Positions 17,091 through 26,433 of a stretch of DNA of 64,000 nt are shown here, one piece after another. This DNA is from an uncultured Formosa sp. GTDB lineage: Bacteria; Bacteroidota; Bacteroidia; Flavobacteriales; Flavobacteriaceae. The position numbers and the translations under genes are program-made. The notes under the pieces are model-generated. The model was not told the origin of the DNA, made no database searches, and worked only from the letters and a program-made list of their open reading frames with translations. The stretch's first letter is position 1, and each line of letters starts with the position of its first letter. The stretch lies in the NCBI RefSeq assembly GCF_947500765.1, contig NZ_CANMTH010000003.1:434001-498000 (forward strand), in the 5' to 3' direction.

Positions 17091-17645
17091 TTAAACGACC
17101 TGTTGTAATTTTTGTCTTAAACTCTCTTTTGCTCTAGAAATGGTTGTTCTGCAATTGGCATAACTAACATTCATAATACTAGACATTTCTTCGTAATCGT
17201 AGCCTTCTATTAAATGTAAAGTGAGCGCTATTCTATAACTATCTTTTAATGTATTCATCATTTTTAATACATATTTTGCTTGCGCATTAGATTCTTCATC
17301 TTCATTTATATCTACATCAGTATCTTCAATCTTATACATTACAGTATCGTAAGGCACATCTTCATATTTACTATTTTTATTAAAATGATGAATGCTGTTG
17401 TTAACCACTATACGCTTTAACCAGCCTCCAAAAGTTTTAATATCTTTTAACGATTCTAACTTTGTAAATGCCGTTAAAAACGAATCTTGCATAATGTCTT
17501 CTGCTTCAAAACTGTTTTTTACAATTCTAAACGCTGTGTTATACATGGCATGATAGTATCTGTTATAAACTTCCAATTGGGCCGATTGGTTTCCTTTTTT
17601 ACAGAGTTCTATTAATGAATCGATATGTTGGTTGGTTGGTGACAA
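17091..17645 (-). CDS. ECF-type RNA polymerase sigma factor
   Basis: The 184-residue protein has sigma region 2 (YNRYYHAMYNTAFRIVKNSFEAEDIMQDSFLTAF, about 26-59) and region 4 (LHLIEGYDYEEMSSIMNVSYANCRTTISRAKESL, about 143-176), with no region 3, as in ECF factors. The start is a TTG at 17645: a stop codon (TAG) immediately precedes it in frame and the next methionine (residue 33) is inside region 2. It begins the leftward operon with the anti-sigma and two repeat-protein genes and is divergent from lon. Confidence 0.87.
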   Translation of the reverse strand: MSPTNQHIDSLIELCKKGNQSAQLEVYNRYYHAMYNTAFRIVKNSFEAEDIMQDSFLTAFTKLESLKDIKTFGGWLKRIVVNNSIHHFNKNSKYEDVPYDTVMYKIEDTDVDINEDEESNAQAKYVLKMMNTLKDSYRIALTLHLIEGYDYEEMSSIMNVSYANCRTTISRAKESLRQKLQQVV

Positions 17646-17844
17646 CTACAAATAATTTCTAATGGGTTGTTATAAAGATGAAGGTATTAATTTATTGTTA
17701 CAGTTTAATCATTAAAAGTTTTTGAAAAAAAATTAACTTGGCATATTAATTGAAAAATGTATATTGTATTTTTTACAAAACATTGCTTTAATAAGCTAGT
17801 TTTGAGAACAATATTCGATTAGTAAAATATTAATAAAAATAAAA

Positions 17845-17878
17845 CAATCTGTTTTAATTGTATAATAATGACAGATTG
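17845..17878 (+). promoter_or_regulatory. Inverted repeat upstream of lon
   Basis: CAATCTGT (17845-17852) and ACAGATTG (17871-17878) are perfect 8-base inverted arms around 18 AT-rich bases containing TATAATAATG. The site ends 14 bases before the lon ATG and could be an operator or an mRNA hairpin. Confidence 0.4.
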
Positions 17879-17892
17879 ACTTAAATCTATAT

Positions 17893-20343
17893 ATGAAAAA
17901 ATCTAATTTTTTAAGTCTTGACAGTTTGTCATTTCAGGAATTTGACGAGAATTCAGAATTAATTCCTTTAATGACACCAGAAGATGAAGAAGAAATAAAT
18001 AAAGAAAAACTTCCAGATACCTTACCAATTCTTTCTTTAAGAAATACAGTTTTATTTCCAGGTGTTGTTATTCCAATTACTGCTGGTAGAGATAAATCTA
18101 TTAAACTTATTAATGATGCCAATAAAGGCGGAAAAGTAATAGGAGTAGTGTCTCAAATAGATGAAAATGTTGAAGATCCTGGAGCCAAAGATATTCACGA
18201 AACAGGAACGGTTGCTCGTATTTTACGTGTTTTAAAAATGCCTGATGGTAATACAACCGTTATTATTCAAGGAAAAAAACGTTTTAAAATAAACGAAGTT
18301 ATTACTGAAGATCCGTATTTAACAGCTACGATTTCTGAAGTTCCTGAAGTTAAGCCTGCCAAGAAAAACAAAGAATTTGATGCCATTATAGATTCTATTA
18401 AAGAATTATCGCTTCAAATAATAAAAGAAAGTCCAAGTATTCCAACTGAAGCATCTTTCGCTATAAAAAATATTGAAAGCAATTCGTTTTTAATAAATTT
18501 TGTAGCTTCTAACATGAACTTAACGGTTCAAGAAAAACAAAGCCTTCTTGAAGCAAACGATCTTAAAGAACGTGCTTTAGAAACGTTACGTTATATGAAT
18601 GTTGAGTTTCAGAAACTAGAACTTAAAAACGACATTCAGTTAAAGGTTCAAAGTGATATGAACCAACAACAACGCGAATATTTCTTACACCAACAAATGA
18701 AAACCATTCAAGAAGAATTAGGTGGTGTGAGTTACGAGGAGGAAATTGAAGAAATGAGAGCGCGTTCTAAAAAGAAAAAATGGAACGAAACTATTGCTAA
18801 ACATTTCGAAAAAGAATTAGCGAAAATGCAACGTATGAATCCGCAAGTTGCAGAGTATTCTATACAACGTAATTATTTAGATTTATTCTTAGATTTACCT
18901 TGGGATGAATTTAGTAAAGATAAATTCGATTTAAAACGTGCACAACGCATTTTAGACCGTGATCATTATGGTTTAGAAGATGTTAAACGTCGTATTATTG
19001 AATATCTAGCCGTTTTAAAATTGCGTAACGATATGAAATCCCCGATTTTATGTCTTTATGGACCTCCAGGAGTTGGAAAAACATCTTTAGGAAAATCTAT
19101 AGCAGAAGCATTAGGTCGAGAATATGTACGTGTATCTTTAGGAGGTTTAAGAGATGAAGCAGAAATACGCGGACATAGAAAAACGTACATAGGTGCGATG
19201 CCTGGACGTATTCTTCAAAGTCTTAAAAAAGCAGGAACATCAAATCCTGTATTTGTTTTAGATGAGATTGATAAGCTAACAAATTCACATCAAGGCGACC
19301 CGTCTTCTGCATTATTAGAAGTTTTAGATCCAGAACAAAACAGTGCATTTCATGATAATTTCTTAGAATTAGGTTACGACCTTTCTAAAGTAATGTTCGT
19401 TGCAACCTCTAACAGTTTAAATACCATTCAACCGGCTTTATTAGACCGTATGGAAATTATTAATGTTACAGGATATACGATTGAAGAAAAAGTAGAAATT
19501 GCAAAACGTCATCTACTTCCAAAACAAATAAAAGAACACGGTTTAACAGATAAGGATATTAAAATAGGAAAACCTCAATTAGAGAAAATCGTTGAAGGAT
19601 ATACTAGAGAATCTGGAGTGCGTGGTCTTGAAAAACAAATTGCTAAAATGGTGCGTTATGTCGCTAAAAACATTGCCATGGAAGACGAGTATAACGTAAA
19701 AATCTCTAACGAAGATATTATTACAGTACTTGGCGGACCAAAATTAGAACGCGATAAATACGAGAATAATAATGTTGCTGGTGTTGTTACAGGTTTGGCT
19801 TGGACACGAGTAGGTGGAGACATTCTGTTTATTGAATCTATTCTATCTAAAGGAAAAGGAAATTTAAGTATTACCGGTAATTTAGGTAAAGTCATGAAAG
19901 AATCGGCTACCATTGCTATGGAATACATTAAAGCAAATGCCGAAGAATTAGATTTAAACCCTGATATATTCGATAAATATAATGTACATATTCACGTGCC
20001 AGAAGGAGCAACACCTAAAGATGGTCCAAGTGCAGGTGTAACCATGTTAACATCTTTAGTGTCGCTATTTACACAACGTAAAGTAAAAAGCAGTTTAGCA
20101 ATGACAGGAGAAATAACGTTACGTGGTAAAGTATTACCTGTTGGAGGAATTAAAGAAAAAATTCTAGCAGCAAAACGTGCAAGAATTAAAGAAATCATGT
20201 TGTGTGAAGAAAATAGACGTGATATTGAAGAAATAAAACAAGAATATCTTAAAGGCTTAACATTCCATTATGTTACAGACATGAGTGATGTTTTAAAATT
20301 TGCTTTAACAGACGAAAAAGTAAAAAATGCAAAGACATTATAG
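17893..20343 (+). CDS. lon: ATP-dependent protease Lon
   Basis: The 816-residue protein has the N-terminal LON substrate domain (about 40-240), a coiled region, the AAA+ module with Walker A GPPGVGKT at 390-397 and Walker B FVLDEIDK, and the protease domain with catalytic Ser713 in GPSAG and Lys756 in GGIKEK. Spacing of the dyad (43 residues) equals that in E. coli Lon. It degrades misfolded and regulatory proteins in the cytoplasm. The intergenic space to the ECF sigma gene is shared, so heat or stress control of both is possible but not shown. Confidence 0.95.
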   Translation: MKKSNFLSLDSLSFQEFDENSELIPLMTPEDEEEINKEKLPDTLPILSLRNTVLFPGVVIPITAGRDKSIKLINDANKGGKVIGVVSQIDENVEDPGAKDIHETGTVARILRVLKMPDGNTTVIIQGKKRFKINEVITEDPYLTATISEVPEVKPAKKNKEFDAIIDSIKELSLQIIKESPSIPTEASFAIKNIESNSFLINFVASNMNLTVQEKQSLLEANDLKERALETLRYMNVEFQKLELKNDIQLKVQSDMNQQQREYFLHQQMKTIQEELGGVSYEEEIEEMRARSKKKKWNETIAKHFEKELAKMQRMNPQVAEYSIQRNYLDLFLDLPWDEFSKDKFDLKRAQRILDRDHYGLEDVKRRIIEYLAVLKLRNDMKSPILCLYGPPGVGKTSLGKSIAEALGREYVRVSLGGLRDEAEIRGHRKTYIGAMPGRILQSLKKAGTSNPVFVLDEIDKLTNSHQGDPSSALLEVLDPEQNSAFHDNFLELGYDLSKVMFVATSNSLNTIQPALLDRMEIINVTGYTIEEKVEIAKRHLLPKQIKEHGLTDKDIKIGKPQLEKIVEGYTRESGVRGLEKQIAKMVRYVAKNIAMEDEYNVKISNEDIITVLGGPKLERDKYENNNVAGVVTGLAWTRVGGDILFIESILSKGKGNLSITGNLGKVMKESATIAMEYIKANAEELDLNPDIFDKYNVHIHVPEGATPKDGPSAGVTMLTSLVSLFTQRKVKSSLAMTGEITLRGKVLPVGGIKEKILAAKRARIKEIMLCEENRRDIEEIKQEYLKGLTFHYVTDMSDVLKFALTDEKVKNAKTL

Positions 20344-20380
20344 TTTAATATAAGGGAGTTACCTTAATATATAATTTAAA

Positions 20381-20418
20381 AACATCTAAAACCGTAAGGT
20401 CTTAGATGTTTTTTTTTA
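20381..20418 (+). terminator. Intrinsic terminator of lon
   Basis: AACATCTAAAACC and GGTCTTAGATGTT arms (one mismatch) around GTAA, followed by a run of Ts. Confidence 0.82.
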
Positions 20419-20531
20419 TTCTAATTACTATAGAGCTAGATATAATAGGAGTAAAAAAACATTATTTATGTGTAAAAATATAATTGATAAATCGACGTTT
20501 TAAACTTAAGATTTATTTAATTTGCATCCGT

Positions 20532-21551
20532 ATGAGGCGAAAATTAGCATTATTATTTATTGGTTGTTGTAGTTATGTCGCATCTGCTCAATTGGGTGGT
20601 GAGTCTACTTATCAATTTTTAAATTTAGTGTCATCTCCACGTCAAGCTGCTTTAGGCGGAAAAGTACTTACCAATGTCGATTACGATGTTACACAGGCGT
20701 TATACAATCCAGCAACTATTAATGTTGAAATGGATAATCAGCTCGCTTTAAACTATACCAGTCATTTAGGTGCTGTAAGTTATGGTACAGCTGCTTACGC
20801 ATATACTTACGACAGACGTACAAAAACATTACATGCGGGAATTACCTATGTAAATTATGGAGAATTTGATGGATACGATGAAGATGGGAATGAAACAGGA
20901 ACATTTACAGGAAGTGAATCTGCTTTATCTGTAGGATATGCTACGCGTATTGGGTATTCAGATTTTTATGTAGGCGCTAATCTTAAATTCATAACATCTA
21001 CTTTAGAACAATATTCATCATTAGGTGCTGCAGTAGATTTAGGTATGATTTACATCGACGATAAATTAAATTTTAATGCAGCTTTAGTGATTAGAAATTT
21101 TGGTACACAGATAACAACATATGCAGGACAGAATGAACCTTTACCTTTTGAAATTGATTTAGGATTCTCTCAAAAATTAGAAAATGTCCCCATTCGTTGG
21201 CATGTAACTCTAGAAAACCTACAGGAATGGCCCATAGCAGTTTCTAATCCTGCGCGAGTAGAAAGTGATTTAGAAGGTAACCAAACCGAAGAAGATGTTA
21301 CTTTTGTACAAAATGTTTTCCGTCATACTATTTTAGGAGCAGAATTATTCCCTGATAGCGGATTTAATATTCGTATAGGATACAGTTTTAGAAGAGGTGA
21401 GGAGTTACGTATCGTAGACGAACGAAATTTTTCTGGATTATCTGCAGGAATCGGAATTAAAATGAATAGAATGCGATTTAGCTATACGTATGCCAAGTAT
21501 TCAAGTGCAGCGAGTTCAAGCTATTTCGGAATTAATATAGATTTACAATAA
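20532..21551 (+). CDS. porQ: Type IX secretion system protein PorQ
   Basis: The start at 20532 (MRRKLALLFIGCC) gives 339 residues with a signal peptide ending ASAQ; the frame is open further upstream but without a signal peptide there. The mature N-terminus LGGESTYQFLNLVSSPRQAALGG followed by DYDVTQALYNPATIN is the PorQ signature, and the rest is a PorV-like outer-membrane barrel. PorQ helps attach or release type IX secreted surface proteins. It overlaps cmk by one base (TAATG), an arrangement frequent in Bacteroidota. No type IX cargo protein was recognised in the window. Confidence 0.85.
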   Translation: MRRKLALLFIGCCSYVASAQLGGESTYQFLNLVSSPRQAALGGKVLTNVDYDVTQALYNPATINVEMDNQLALNYTSHLGAVSYGTAAYAYTYDRRTKTLHAGITYVNYGEFDGYDEDGNETGTFTGSESALSVGYATRIGYSDFYVGANLKFITSTLEQYSSLGAAVDLGMIYIDDKLNFNAALVIRNFGTQITTYAGQNEPLPFEIDLGFSQKLENVPIRWHVTLENLQEWPIAVSNPARVESDLEGNQTEEDVTFVQNVFRHTILGAELFPDSGFNIRIGYSFRRGEELRIVDERNFSGLSAGIGIKMNRMRFSYTYAKYSSAASSSYFGINIDLQ

Positions 21552-22240
21552 TGAAACAAATTACAATTGCTATAGACGGATTTTCGTCAACAGGAAAAAG
21601 TACAATTGCTAAATTGATAGCAAAATCTTTAGAATATATTTATGTAGATTCTGGAGCGATGTATCGTGCAATTACTTTTTTTGCAATGAAAAAAGGGATG
21701 ATTACTCCAGATCATTTCGATAGAGAAGCACTTATTTCAGAATTACCTAACGCACAAGTCTCGTTTAAATTTAATGAAGAATTAGGCTTTGCCGAAGTCT
21801 ATTTAAATAATGAAAATATAGAGAAAAGCATACGTACTTTAGAAGTTTCTAATTTAGTAAGCATTGTGGCAGCGGTTCCAGAAGTAAGAGCTCAATTAGT
21901 GAAAATACAAAAACATATAGGTAAAAATAAAGCCGTTGTTATGGATGGTCGTGATATAGGAACTGTTGTTTTTCCAGATGCAGAACTTAAAATTTTTATG
22001 ACGGCTACTGCAGAAACTCGTGCTTTACGACGTTATAATGAATTAAAAAATAATGGTGAACATATAACTTTTGAAGCCGTATTAGAAAATGTACAAAAAC
22101 GAGATCATTTAGATAGTACACGAGAAGATTCTCCTTTAATGAAAGCAGACGATGCTATAGCTATCGATAATTCTAACGCAACTATAAAAGAACAGTTCGA
22201 TCATATCTTAAAACTTGTAGAATCTGTTATAAAAGAATAA
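21551..22240 (+). CDS. cmk: (d)CMP kinase
   Basis: The 229-residue protein has the P-loop GFSSTGKST at 10-18, YVDSGAMYRAITFFA for CMP binding, VMDGRDIGTVVFPDAELKIFMTA and the lid segment RDHLDSTREDSPL. It phosphorylates CMP and dCMP, feeding pyrimidine nucleotides into RNA and DNA synthesis. Translation is coupled to porQ by the TAATG overlap. A strong terminator follows. Confidence 0.95.
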   Translation: MKQITIAIDGFSSTGKSTIAKLIAKSLEYIYVDSGAMYRAITFFAMKKGMITPDHFDREALISELPNAQVSFKFNEELGFAEVYLNNENIEKSIRTLEVSNLVSIVAAVPEVRAQLVKIQKHIGKNKAVVMDGRDIGTVVFPDAELKIFMTATAETRALRRYNELKNNGEHITFEAVLENVQKRDHLDSTREDSPLMKADDAIAIDNSNATIKEQFDHILKLVESVIKE

Positions 22241-22242
22241 AT

Positions 22243-22278
22243 AAAAAAAGAGCAATCTAATAGATTGCTCTTTTTTTT
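22243..22278. terminator. Bidirectional terminator between cmk and the LysM gene
   Basis: GAGCAATC (22250-22257) and GATTGCTC (22263-22270) with an A tract before and eight Ts after. Confidence 0.88.
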
Positions 22279-22294
22279 ATTAAAAGAATTCCAA

Positions 22295-22675
22295 TTATAA
22301 ATTTGGAATAATTAATTCTTGATCCGGGTAAATAACATCAGGATTCTTAAGAATATTAGTATTTGCTTTAAAAATTGCTTGGTATTTTGAAGCGTCTCCA
22401 TAATATTGTTTTGCAATTTTCCCTAAAGTATCACCACTTTTCACAGTATGTCTGTGAAAAACACTAGTATCTTCAACACTTATGTTTGCCATTATATCTG
22501 TAGGACTTTCACCACCAATAGCTTTAATTTTATCCCAAATTTGATTTTTATCATACTGTGTTTTAGCAGTACCTTTTACTTTTAAAACACCATTTTCTTC
22601 AGATACGTCTCCATTTTGAATGTTAAGTGATTCACCTAAATCAAGAACGTCTTGATATTTTGCTTTTGCTGTCAT
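22295..22675 (-). CDS. BON-LysM protein (Kbp/YgaU-like)
   Basis: Started at 22675 (MTAKAKYQDVLDLGESLN), the protein has 126 residues; the frame is open to 22744 but the upstream residues are Lys-rich and unlike the family. Residues 1-66 resemble a BON domain (NGDVSEENGVLKVKGTAKTQYDKNQIWDKI) and 75-125 form a LysM domain (HTVKSGDTLGKIAKQYYG... ANTNILKNPDVIYPDQELIIP). The order and size match E. coli YgaU/Kbp, a potassium-binding cytoplasmic protein. There is no signal peptide, which argues against a peptidoglycan role. Confidence 0.85.
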   Translation of the reverse strand: MTAKAKYQDVLDLGESLNIQNGDVSEENGVLKVKGTAKTQYDKNQIWDKIKAIGGESPTDIMANISVEDTSVFHRHTVKSGDTLGKIAKQYYGDASKYQAIFKANTNILKNPDVIYPDQELIIPNL

Positions 22676-22822
22676 AATTAAAATGTATTTATTGTGATTA
22701 CAAGATATTAATTTTCTTTTAAGAAGAAGTATTTTTTTTAACAATTAGAAAATAACAATAATGCACTTGTTTCCAGTAGTTTAATTTAGATTATAAAATT
22801 AGGCTATATTAAAAAATATAAT

Positions 22823-22830
22823 TAATTTTG
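22823..22830 (+). promoter_or_regulatory. Candidate -7 box for rpsA
   Basis: TAATTTTG fits TAnnTTTG exactly. A start about seven bases downstream would give an rpsA leader near 160 bases, much longer than others in the window. No clear -33 TTG. Confidence 0.5.
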
Positions 22831-22836
22831 CACTCC

Positions 22837-22995
22837 TTTTAGCAACTTTTGGAAAGATAAGAGGAACTGAAAAATTTATATATAACACTTCTATGTGTTC
22901 GTTGCATAATTCTTCCAAGAATATATAGGATACAAGATGTAATGTAGTTAGTTAACGCGAAAGCAAAGACAAATACATTATTAATTTATTATTTA
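22837..22995 (+). promoter_or_regulatory. Long, possibly structured 5' leader of rpsA
   Basis: The 320 bases between the LysM start and rpsA hold no gene. Within the predicted leader GCAAC (22842-22846) can pair with GTTGC (22901-22905), and TTGGAA (22849-22854) with TTCCAA (22913-22918). The order of the four pieces allows a pseudoknot. AACAC/GTGTT (near 22884-22899) can form a small hairpin between them. S1 mRNA is autoregulated in E. coli, so a feedback site is plausible, but this is inference. Confidence 0.4.
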
Positions 22996-24825
22996 ATGGC
23001 TGAAAAAGCAAAACAAGCTGAAGTTGAAGCAACTGAAGCACAATCTGTAGAAGCTCCACAAGTATCTGAAGCTCAAGCAAACCCTGAAAAATTCTTAGCA
23101 GATTTTAACTGGCACAACTACCAAGAAGGTATTGATGAAGTTGAAGATTCTCAATTAAAAGAATTTGAAAAATTAGTAGCAGAAAATTTCGTTGACACAT
23201 TAAACGACGAAGTAGTAGAAGGAACTGTAGTACACATTTCTGACCGTGATGCTATTATTGATATCAATGCTAAATCTGAAGGTGTAATTTCGTTAAACGA
23301 ATTCCGTTACAACCCGAACTTAGCAGTTGGTGACAAAGTAGAGGTGTTAATTGATGTGCGTGAAGATGCAACAGGACAATTAGTATTATCTCACAGAAAA
23401 GCGCGTGTAATTAAAGCATGGGATCGTGTTAACAATGCACATGATACTGGTGAAATCGTTAATGGTTTTGTTAAGTGTAGAACTAAAGGTGGTATGATCG
23501 TTGACGTATTTGGTATTGAAGCATTCTTACCAGGTTCTCAAATCGATGTTAAACCAATTAGAGACTACGATCAATATGTAAACAAAACAATGGAATTCAA
23601 AGTTGTGAAAATCAACCACGAATTTAAAAACGTTGTTGTGTCTCATAAAGCACTTATCGAAGCTGATATTGAAGAACAGAAAAAAGAAATTATTGGTCAA
23701 TTAGAAAAAGGACAAGTATTAGAAGGTGTTGTTAAAAACATTACGTCTTATGGTGTCTTTATCGACCTTGGTGGAGTAGATGGATTAATTCACATTACAG
23801 ATCTTTCTTGGTCTAGAATTAACCACCCTAACGAAATCGTCGAATTAGATCAAAAATTAAACGTTGTTATTCTTGACTTCGATGAAGACAAATCAAGAAT
23901 CCAATTAGGTCTTAAGCAATTATCTAAACACCCTTGGGATGCTTTAAGTGAAGAAGTTAAAGTTGGAGACAAAGTTAAAGGTAAAGTAGTTGTAATCGCA
24001 GATTACGGTGCATTTATCGAAGTTGCAGAAGGTGTTGAAGGTTTAGTTCACGTTTCTGAAATGTCTTGGTCTACTCACTTACGTTCAGCTCAAGATTTCG
24101 TATCTGTTGGAGACGAAGTTGAAGCAGTTATCTTAACTCTAGATAGAGAAGAACGTAAAATGTCTCTTGGAATTAAGCAATTAACTCCAGATCCATGGAC
24201 AGACATTACTACTAAATACCCATTAGCTTCTAAGCATACAGGTATTGTACGTAACTTTACAAACTTTGGTGTATTTGTTGAATTAGAAGAAGGAATTGAC
24301 GGATTAATTTATATCTCTGATTTATCTTGGACTAAGAAAATTAAACACCCATCTGAATTCTGCGCTGTAGGAGATAAATTAGATGTTGTTGTATTAGAAT
24401 TGGATGTTGAAGGACGTAAATTATCTTTAGGTCACAAACAAACAACTGCTAATCCTTGGGATAAATATGAAACTGAATTTGCAGTAGGTACTGTACATAC
24501 AGCTGCTATCGCAGAAGTTGTAGATAAAGGTGCTACAATCGACTTTAACGAAGATATCGTTGCTTTCGTTCCTTCTCGTCATTTAGAGAAAGAAGATGGT
24601 TCTAAATTAGGAAAAGGAGATTCAGCAGAATTCAAAATCATCGAATTCAACAAAGAATTTAAAAGAGTAGTAGCTTCGCATACTGCTATCTTTAAAGAGG
24701 AAGAGATTGCTAACGTAAAAGCTGCTGTTAAAAAACAGTCTGCTGCTGCAGCAGAATCTAAACCAACTTTAGGAGATGCAAACGATGCTTTACAAGCTCT
24801 TAAAGACAAAATGGAAGGAAAATAA
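22996..24825 (+). CDS. rpsA: 30S ribosomal protein S1
   Basis: The 609-residue protein has six S1 OB-fold repeats after an acidic, Glu/Ala-rich leader of about 30 residues. The repeats begin near VVEGTVVHI, GEIVNGFV, GQVLEGVVKNI, GDKVKGKVVVI, SKHTGIVRNF and GTVHTAAIAEV; the middle three carry the strong YGVFID/YGAFIE/FGVFVE and DLSW or EMSW signatures. S1 binds mRNA on the 30S subunit, and is important where Shine-Dalgarno sequences are weak, as in Bacteroidota. The C-terminus is Lys/Ala-rich. Terminator at 24850. Confidence 0.94.
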   Translation: MAEKAKQAEVEATEAQSVEAPQVSEAQANPEKFLADFNWHNYQEGIDEVEDSQLKEFEKLVAENFVDTLNDEVVEGTVVHISDRDAIIDINAKSEGVISLNEFRYNPNLAVGDKVEVLIDVREDATGQLVLSHRKARVIKAWDRVNNAHDTGEIVNGFVKCRTKGGMIVDVFGIEAFLPGSQIDVKPIRDYDQYVNKTMEFKVVKINHEFKNVVVSHKALIEADIEEQKKEIIGQLEKGQVLEGVVKNITSYGVFIDLGGVDGLIHITDLSWSRINHPNEIVELDQKLNVVILDFDEDKSRIQLGLKQLSKHPWDALSEEVKVGDKVKGKVVVIADYGAFIEVAEGVEGLVHVSEMSWSTHLRSAQDFVSVGDEVEAVILTLDREERKMSLGIKQLTPDPWTDITTKYPLASKHTGIVRNFTNFGVFVELEEGIDGLIYISDLSWTKKIKHPSEFCAVGDKLDVVVLELDVEGRKLSLGHKQTTANPWDKYETEFAVGTVHTAAIAEVVDKGATIDFNEDIVAFVPSRHLEKEDGSKLGKGDSAEFKIIEFNKEFKRVVASHTAIFKEEEIANVKAAVKKQSAAAAESKPTLGDANDALQALKDKMEGK

Positions 24826-24847
24826 TTTTCTAACCATTTATAATTTA

Positions 24848-24879
24848 AAAGCCTTCCAAAAAATTGGAAGGCTTTTTTT
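24848..24879 (+). terminator. Intrinsic terminator of rpsA
   Basis: AGCCTTCCAA (24850-24859) and TTGGAAGGCT (24864-24873) with a run of seven Ts. Confidence 0.9.
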
Positions 24880-24887
24880 ATGTTTTA

Positions 24888-24930
24888 TACCTTTGGTAAT
24901 CCCAAGTATTAAATTTTTACATTACCTTTG
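24888..24930 (+). promoter_or_regulatory. Two TACCTTTG boxes upstream of pyrR
   Basis: Identical TACCTTTG octamers at 24888-24895 and 24923-24930 both match the -7 consensus, 35 bases apart. The second would give a leader of under 20 bases before the pyrR ATG at 24956; neither has an evident -33 TTG at standard distance. Confidence 0.45.
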
Positions 24931-24955
24931 TTAAGCAAATACGTTTGGAAACAAT

Positions 24956-25495
24956 ATGAGTCAAAAAGTGTTACTTAATGCAACAGAGGTAAACATCATT
25001 CTTCATCGATTGGCTTGTCAACTTATTGAAAAACATAACGATTTTACCAATACCGTTTTAGTAGGATTACAACCCAGAGGGAAGTTCTTAGCTAAGCGGT
25101 TAGCCAAAATTCTAAAAGAAGATTATAAGATTAAAGATCTTAAGTTAGGCCTTTTAGATATTACTTTTTATCGTGATGATTTTAGAAGAAGTGACAAACC
25201 TCTGGAAGCCAATACCACAGAAATAGATTTTGTAGTTGAAAATAAAAATGTTGTTTTTATAGACGATGTTTTATATACAGGACGAAGTATTCGTGCTGCA
25301 CTTACTGCAATTCAATCTTTTGGAAGACCAGAAGAAATAGAACTATTAACGTTAATAGATAGACGTTTTAGTAGACATTTACCTATACAGCCAAATTATC
25401 GTGGCCGTCAAGTAGATGCAATAAATAAAGAAAAAGTAATAGTACAATGGCAAGAACAAGGCGATGAAGATGCCGTGTACTTAATAAATAATTAG
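24956..25495 (+). CDS. pyrR: PyrR: pyr regulator / uracil phosphoribosyltransferase
   Basis: The 179-residue protein is a type I phosphoribosyltransferase with LVGLQPRGKFLAKRL near 35-50 and the PRPP loop VVFIDDVLYTGR at 99-110, followed by LLTLIDRRFSRHLPIQPNYRGRQVD, as in PyrR. In Gram-positive bacteria PyrR binds pyr mRNA attenuators; here no attenuator is visible before pyrR or between pyrR and pyrB, so the enzyme activity may dominate. It starts an apparent five-gene operon with pyrB six bases downstream. Confidence 0.92.
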   Translation: MSQKVLLNATEVNIILHRLACQLIEKHNDFTNTVLVGLQPRGKFLAKRLAKILKEDYKIKDLKLGLLDITFYRDDFRRSDKPLEANTTEIDFVVENKNVVFIDDVLYTGRSIRAALTAIQSFGRPEEIELLTLIDRRFSRHLPIQPNYRGRQVDAINKEKVIVQWQEQGDEDAVYLINN

Positions 25496-25501
25496 ACTAA
25501 G

Positions 25502-26431
25502 ATGAGCGAATTAAGTGTGAATCACTTACTAGGTATTAAATATCTTAAAAAAGAAGATATTCAATTAATTTTTGAAACTGCCGATCATTTTAAAGAAGTT
25601 ATTAATAGGCCCATTAAAAAAGTGCCTTCACTTCGAGATATTACTATTGCAAATCTGTTTTTCGAAAATTCTACGCGAACGAAATTATCTTTCGAACTCG
25701 CTGAAAAACGATTATCTGCAGATGTAATCAATTTCTCAGCATCTCAATCTTCGGTTAAAAAAGGGGAAACCCTAATAGATACTGTAAACAACATTTTATC
25801 TATGAAAGTAGATATGGTCGTTATGCGTCATCCCAATCCTGGAGCTGGTGTATTTCTGTCTAAACATGTTAATGCAAGTATTGTTAATGCAGGAGACGGT
25901 GCCCACGAACATCCAACCCAAGCTTTATTAGATTCGTATTCTATACGCGAACGTTTAGGTGAAGTTAAAGGTAAAAACGTGGTTATTGTTGGAGATATTC
26001 TTCATAGTCGAGTAGCCCTTTCAAATATATACGCATTACAACTTCAGGGTGCTAAAGTTATGGTTTGCGGACCAAAAACTTTAATTCCGAAATATATAGA
26101 TAAACTTGGAGTGACAGTTGAAACGGATTTACGTAAGGCTTTAGAATGGTGTGATGTTGCCAATATGCTTCGTGTACAAAACGAACGTATGGATATTAGT
26201 TATTTTCCATCTACTCGAGAATACACACAACAATTTGGTGTAGACAAAGCATTACTAGATAGTTTAAATAAAGAGATTACCATTATGCACCCAGGTCCTA
26301 TTAATCGTGGTGTAGAAATTACAAGTGATGTTGCTGATTCTAAACAAGCCATTATTTTAGACCAAGTACAAAATGGTGTAGCGATTAGAATGGCTGTAAT
26401 TTATTTATTAGCTTCAAAAATAAAACAATAA
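25502..26431 (+). CDS. pyrB: Aspartate carbamoyltransferase catalytic chain
   Basis: The 309-residue protein shows the carbamoyl phosphate loop FFENSTRTKLSFE (STRT at 57-60), the GETLIDTV loop, HPTQALLDSY and HPGPINRGVEI. It condenses carbamoyl phosphate and aspartate in UMP synthesis. The length is that of the compact catalytic chain without N-terminal extension. No pyrI (regulatory chain) follows. The dihydroorotase-like protein at the left edge could be a partner in a complex, but it is 25 kb away and this is inference only. Confidence 0.95.
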   Translation: MSELSVNHLLGIKYLKKEDIQLIFETADHFKEVINRPIKKVPSLRDITIANLFFENSTRTKLSFELAEKRLSADVINFSASQSSVKKGETLIDTVNNILSMKVDMVVMRHPNPGAGVFLSKHVNASIVNAGDGAHEHPTQALLDSYSIRERLGEVKGKNVVIVGDILHSRVALSNIYALQLQGAKVMVCGPKTLIPKYIDKLGVTVETDLRKALEWCDVANMLRVQNERMDISYFPSTREYTQQFGVDKALLDSLNKEITIMHPGPINRGVEITSDVADSKQAIILDQVQNGVAIRMAVIYLLASKIKQ

Positions 26432-26433
26432 TT

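Noticed and set aside
20344..20531. PorQ start upstream of 20532
   Set aside because: The extra residues would place a charged segment before the signal peptide; the ATG at 20532 gives a normal signal sequence.
24880..24956. PyrR-binding attenuator before pyrR
   Set aside because: No anti-terminator/terminator pair or PyrR-loop consensus was found; only the rpsA terminator is present.
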